Part shown: one piece after another, positions 60,885-64,000 of the stretch
How positions within the stretch are numbered: the stretch's first letter is position 1
Layout: every line of letters begins with the position of its first letter
Position numbers and translations under genes: made by a program
The notes under the pieces: generated by a model
What the model saw: the letters and a program-made list of their open reading frames with translations, nothing else
What the model was told of the DNA's origin: nothing
Databases searched by the model: none
Assembly: GCA_963383645.1 (NCBI GenBank)
Contig: OY726563.1
Coordinates: forward strand, 26,196,821-26,260,820
Reading direction: 5' to 3'
Length of the DNA: 64,000 nt
From: Muscardinus avellanarius
Taxonomy: Eukaryota > Chordata > Mammalia > Rodentia > Gliridae

Positions 60885-61680
60885 ACTTTCTCAAAAGAAG
60901 GTATGAAAATGGTCAAAAAACTTAGGAAAACATGTTTAACATCACTAATCATCAGTGAAATGCAAATCAAAAAAGAATGAGATAGATATTAGTCAGAAAG
61001 GCTGTTAAAAAACCAAAAAATTAATAAATGTTGGTAAGTAGACAGAGAAAGGGAGACCCAAATGGAAATCAGTATGCTTAAGAGATATTTACATTCCCAT
61101 ATTTACTGTAGCACTATTTACAACTGATGTGATGTGGAGTCTACCTAGACAGCCATCAATGTATGAATGGAAAAACAGATGTTCTGTGTATATACAAATA
61201 CACAAATACATACACACACAGTGGGCTATTATTCAACCATATAATTAATTAAATTCTATCATCTGCAGCAACATGCAGGAGCCTGGAGGATATTATGTTA
61301 GGTAAAATAAGACAGAGAGACAACTATCACTTGGTTACACTCACATGTAGAAGCTAAAATGTTGATTTCCTAGAAGTAAAGAGCAGAACAGAGGTGACCA
61401 GGACAGTAGAGGATAGAAGGAGGATGAATAGCAGGTACCAAAATATGGTTAAGGCAGGAGGCATACATTCTAATGTTGAGAGCATGGTAGGCTAATCTCA
61501 GTTTACAGTCAGAAGAGAAGGATTTGAATGTACCCAACACAAAGAAATAATGTTTGAAGTTATGGAAATGTTAGTTACCTTGATTTAGTTACTGTATATT
61601 CCCTGTATATATTGAAATATACACTAAAGTATGTATATTAGATATTAATTAAAAATAAAAATTCAAAAAGATAAAAAGAC
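60885..61680 (+). mobile_element. Old L1 ORF2 3' end and 3' UTR
   Basis: acatgtttaacatcactaatcatcagtgaaatgcaaatcaaaa... gtagcactatttacaac... gacagccatcaatgtatgaatgg... tgggctattattcaacca... catgcaggagcctggaggatattatg... cccaacacaaagaaataatgtttgaag... is the L1 3' order in sense, ending in an A-rich tail. Confidence 0.88.
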
Positions 61681-61843
61681 CAGATCAATCTCTCATACAC
61701 ATTTTCATGTGAAGTGTAGGTTCAATTCTTATTTGGAAATTATTTTATCCAAATTTAAGAGACTTTCTATTCGTTCGCATGACTGTCTACTACATAAATT
61801 ACAAATAGCACAATGTATGAACATTTAAAATTGAACAAACTTA

Positions 61844-62046
61844 AGCCGGGCGTGGTGGCGTGGTGGCGCACGCTTGTAATCCCCGGGCTTGGGAGGCGGA
61901 GACAGGAGGATCGCGCAGGTTCGAAGCCAGCCACGCTGGCGTAAGAGACCCCGCTTCAAAAATATAAAATAGGTCTGGGAGTGTAGCCCGGAGGTAGAAG
62001 GGTTTCCAGGAACCCTAGTACCACCAAAAAATAAAATAAAAGAATA
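61844..62046 (+). mobile_element. B1-dID SINE, hairpin subfamily, best preserved copy
   Basis: gccgggcgtggtggcg with a short local duplication of gtggtggcg, then tcgcgcaggttcgaagccagccacgctggcg, and a right arm with gtgtagcccggagg. It keeps more CG dinucleotides than other copies. The target duplication AAATTGAACAAACTTA / AAATTGAAGAAACTTA lies at 61828-61843 and 62047-62062. Confidence 0.95.
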
Positions 62047-62439
62047 AAATTGAAGAAACTTATTTTCTGCCAGGCACTGTATAGTCCAAAGTTCAATAAA
62101 ATAGTAAAATTATGAGTTTTTTTGACATCAACTGAGTTTTAGTTACCAAGTCAGACTTGTCCAATGCAATGGAAGAGAACTTTGGAAATGCAGATTTATA
62201 CTGCGTCAAATGTAAAGGTATTCATATTTCAAAACATAAAAACAATATGAAAAGCTTATCAAATATCCTACCAAAAATTTCCTTGAAATCTCTGCTCCCC
62301 ATTGTCTATGGTGAATGTGTGCTAATATTCATAATTTCAAAGAATCAGAAATAGCCAGAGTGAAAAATGCTTGAGGAAAAAACGAGGATGTACTGACAAG
62401 TATCTCAGAGTGCTGACAGCCATGGTCAGAGTCTTAGCA

Positions 62440-62575
62440 ATGTTCTGTCCATTTTACTAATGAGGGAACTGACGATCATATAAAAACTGTCAAATAGTCA
62501 CACGGTCAGAGATTAAGGGAGCCACTATTCAAATTTGGGTCAATTTAATTTCAAAACTGAGCTCTTAACAGTGTC
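62440..62575 (-). mobile_element. MIR SINE, antisense
   Basis: cattttactaatgagggaactgacgatcatataaaaactgtcaaatagtcacacggtcagagattaagggagcc... attcaaatttgggtc... gagctcttaaca is the reverse MIR. Confidence 0.82.
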
Positions 62576-62711
62576 TGAAGATTCACTCATTTCTGGAAAA
62601 GCTGCACATTTGGATTTCTCCCATCAATATTCCATACAAAATAAAGGCAGGATTTATAAAAGTTGGCTTTAGTTTCTTTCTGTTATTGTCTTTGTACCAT
62701 GGACTGAATGT

Positions 62712-63124
62712 TATGGTTTAGATACAGAATGTCCTCCAAAAGTTATGTTGTTAGGAAATGCAGAAATGAGCAGAACTGAAATAAATCAGGAAGGCTGCAG
62801 CCTCATCAGTTGATTAATCCACTGATGGATTAATAATTTGAATGGCTTACTGGGTGGCAACTGAAGTTAGGTAGAACTTGGGAAGAGAAAGTCAGTCATA
62901 AAAACTGTGACCTTGGGGATTGTATCTGTCCCAGGTTCCTGTCTCTCTCTTCTTCTCAGCTTCCATGAGTTGAGCAGCTTTCCTCTGCCATACCCTTTTT
63001 ACAGAAGGTTTCTGGAAGCCCGTTTATTTTGGACTGACTCCCTGAAACTGACTCCAAATAATCTTTCTTCTTTTAAGTTTTTCTTGTCAGGTATTATGGT
63101 CACAGTGAAGCAAAGCTGACTAAC
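62712..63124 (+). mobile_element. MaLR (ERVL) solo LTR
   Basis: tatggtttagatacagaatgtcctccaaaagttatg... tcatcagttgattaatccactgatggattaataatttg... ggtggcaactgaagttaggtag... cagcttccatgagttgagcagctttcctctgcca... gtcaggtattatggtcacagtgaagcaaagctgactaac. It is full length with no internal region. Confidence 0.88.
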
Positions 63125-63294
63125 AAGCTAAATATTCAAAGGTATCTAAATATTTCAGAACAGGAGCCAAGATATTCTGTACTCATGATATCCTATAATC
63201 CGACATGCTGACAAGGTGCTGGAGTCACCCAGTCATGAGTAGTCTCCCATTGCTGGAAAATCTTGCAATCCTAGGAAATAGTCGAGCTCCTTTA

Positions 63295-63295
63295 G

Positions 63296-63327
<32 letters not shown>
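63295..63327. repeat. (GTT)n microsatellite
   Basis: About 11 TTG units. Confidence 0.97.
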
Positions 63328-63328
<1 letters not shown>

Positions 63329-63437
63329 TATCTCTCTCTTTTTGTGGTACTATGGACTGAAATCAGAGGCATTCTACTCTGAGCAACATTTTTGTCCTGA
63401 TTATTTAAATTTTATTTTATTAAAAATTTATTTAATT

Positions 63438-63654
63438 AGCCGGGTGTGGTGGCACACATTTGTAATCCCTGCGCTTGGGAGGCTGAGACAGGAGGATCGC
63501 ACGGGTTCGAAGCCAGCCTCAGCTACTTAGTGAGGCTTTCAGTAACTTAGTGAGACCCTGTTTCCAAATAAAATATAAAATAGGTCTGGGAGTGTAGCCC
63601 AGAGGTAGAAAGCCTCTGGGTTCCACCCCCAGTACCACCAAAAAAAAAAAAAAA
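63438..63654 (+). mobile_element. B1-dID SINE, intermediate subfamily, nested
   Basis: The long linker agctacttagtgaggctttcagtaacttagtgagaccctg is combined with the right arm aggtctgggagtgtagcccagaggtag. The target duplication AAATTTATTTAATT / AAATTTATTTACTT lies at 63424-63437 and 63655-63668. Confidence 0.94.
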
Positions 63655-63668
63655 AAATTTATTTACTT

Positions 63669-63868
63669 AGCCGAGCATGGTGGAACTTGTTATCTCAGTA
63701 ATTGGGAGGCTGAGACAGGAGGATCAAAGGCTCAAGGCCAGCTGCAGCTACGCAGTGAAGCCCTCTACAACTTAGTGAGACTCTGTTTTAAAATAAACAA
63801 TTAAAAATAGGGCTGAGGGTATAGCTTGAAGGTAGAATGCTTTTAGCCTCAATCCCAAGTACTGCAAA
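63669..63868 (+). mobile_element. B1-dID SINE, classic subfamily, nested
   Basis: gccgagcatggtggaacttgttatctcagtaattgggagg to agggctgagggtatagcttgaaggtagaatgc. It directly follows the target duplication of the preceding SINE. Confidence 0.88.
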
Positions 63869-64000
63869 AATGTTTAAATTTTTATTAAATTTGTAATTAA
63901 AATTTTATTTCATTAAAATACATTATTGCCTCCTAAGATAAAAAGCTAGTCTAGAACCTGTGGTCCTCCTGTCTCACCCTCCCAAGTACTGGGATTACAA

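Larger units (their letters stand above)
33870..64000 (-). other. DMD: DMD intron 43 (3' portion, continues beyond the window)
   Basis: This is the sequence upstream of exon 44 on the gene's strand. It ends in AG (forward CT at 33870-33871) after a mixed pyrimidine-rich stretch at about 33872-33900. No other exon-like segment is visible in these 30 kb, which is consistent with the known large size of DMD intron 43 (tens of kb in human). It carries SINEs, L1 pieces, MaLR LTRs, hAT and MIR relics listed separately. Confidence 0.9.
63344..64000 (-). mobile_element. Antisense B1-dID SINE split by two sense SINEs, cut by the window edge
   Basis: The right arm lies at 63344-63400 (tggtactatggactgaaatcagaggcattctactctgagc). 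The left arm resumes near 63900 and runs to the edge (gtggtcctcctgtctcaccctcccaagtactgggattacaa). The two sense SINEs at 63438 and 63669 sit in its T-rich linker. Confidence 0.8.

Overview
The window is an intronic stretch of a rodent dystrophin gene (DMD), read on the minus strand. The one coding segment I can support is a 148-bp exon at 33722-33869. Its reverse complement translates without interruption into the start of a dystrophin spectrin-like repeat and is bounded by an AG acceptor and a GTATG donor. Length, phase and sequence all fit exon 44 of the human numbering. DMD runs right to left, so 33870-64000 is the 3' part of intron 43 and 1-33721 is the 5' part of intron 44. Every other long open frame examined is a repeat shadow or a chance frame in AT-rich DNA.

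The organism is most likely a sciuromorph rodent (squirrel, mountain beaver or dormouse group). The evidence is more than thirty copies of one dimeric SINE: a B1-like (7SL-derived) left arm joined to a shortened ID (tRNA-derived) right arm, the B1-dID architecture described from squirrels and dormice. The species cannot be fixed from this window. DMD is X-linked in placental mammals, so this is presumably X-chromosome sequence.

Layout. 1-2300: L1 3' end and two LTR-like segments. 3900-25000: dense SINEs of both orientations, L1 3' ends, MIR, L2, a MER5A-like hAT relic, MLT1-type LTRs and a decayed L1 ORF1. 25000-34200: no B1-dID SINE, mostly single-copy AT-rich DNA with one L1 ORF1 relic and a MIR; it contains exon 44. 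34200-36600: old SINEs and L1 3' ends of both orientations, with two unusual hairpins. 36600-44000: MIRs, MaLR LTRs, hAT relics and old L1. 44000-64000: SINE-rich again, with an L1 ORF1/ORF2 relic, a 0.42-kb inverted duplication with a 3.7-kb spacer, a 157-nt pure-pyrimidine tract and a nest of SINEs at the right edge.

The observations most worth checking are (1) the inverted duplication at 52336-52758 / 56486-56905, in which a SINE and about 200 bp beside it are copied together; (2) a SINE subfamily in which an internal segment is replaced by a short perfect hairpin kept in most copies while its loop varies; (3) perfect or near-perfect hairpins at 35338-35385, 49445-49506 and 34328-34379; and (4) the SINE-free block around exon 44. 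No prokaryotic genes, CRISPR arrays or RNA genes were found.
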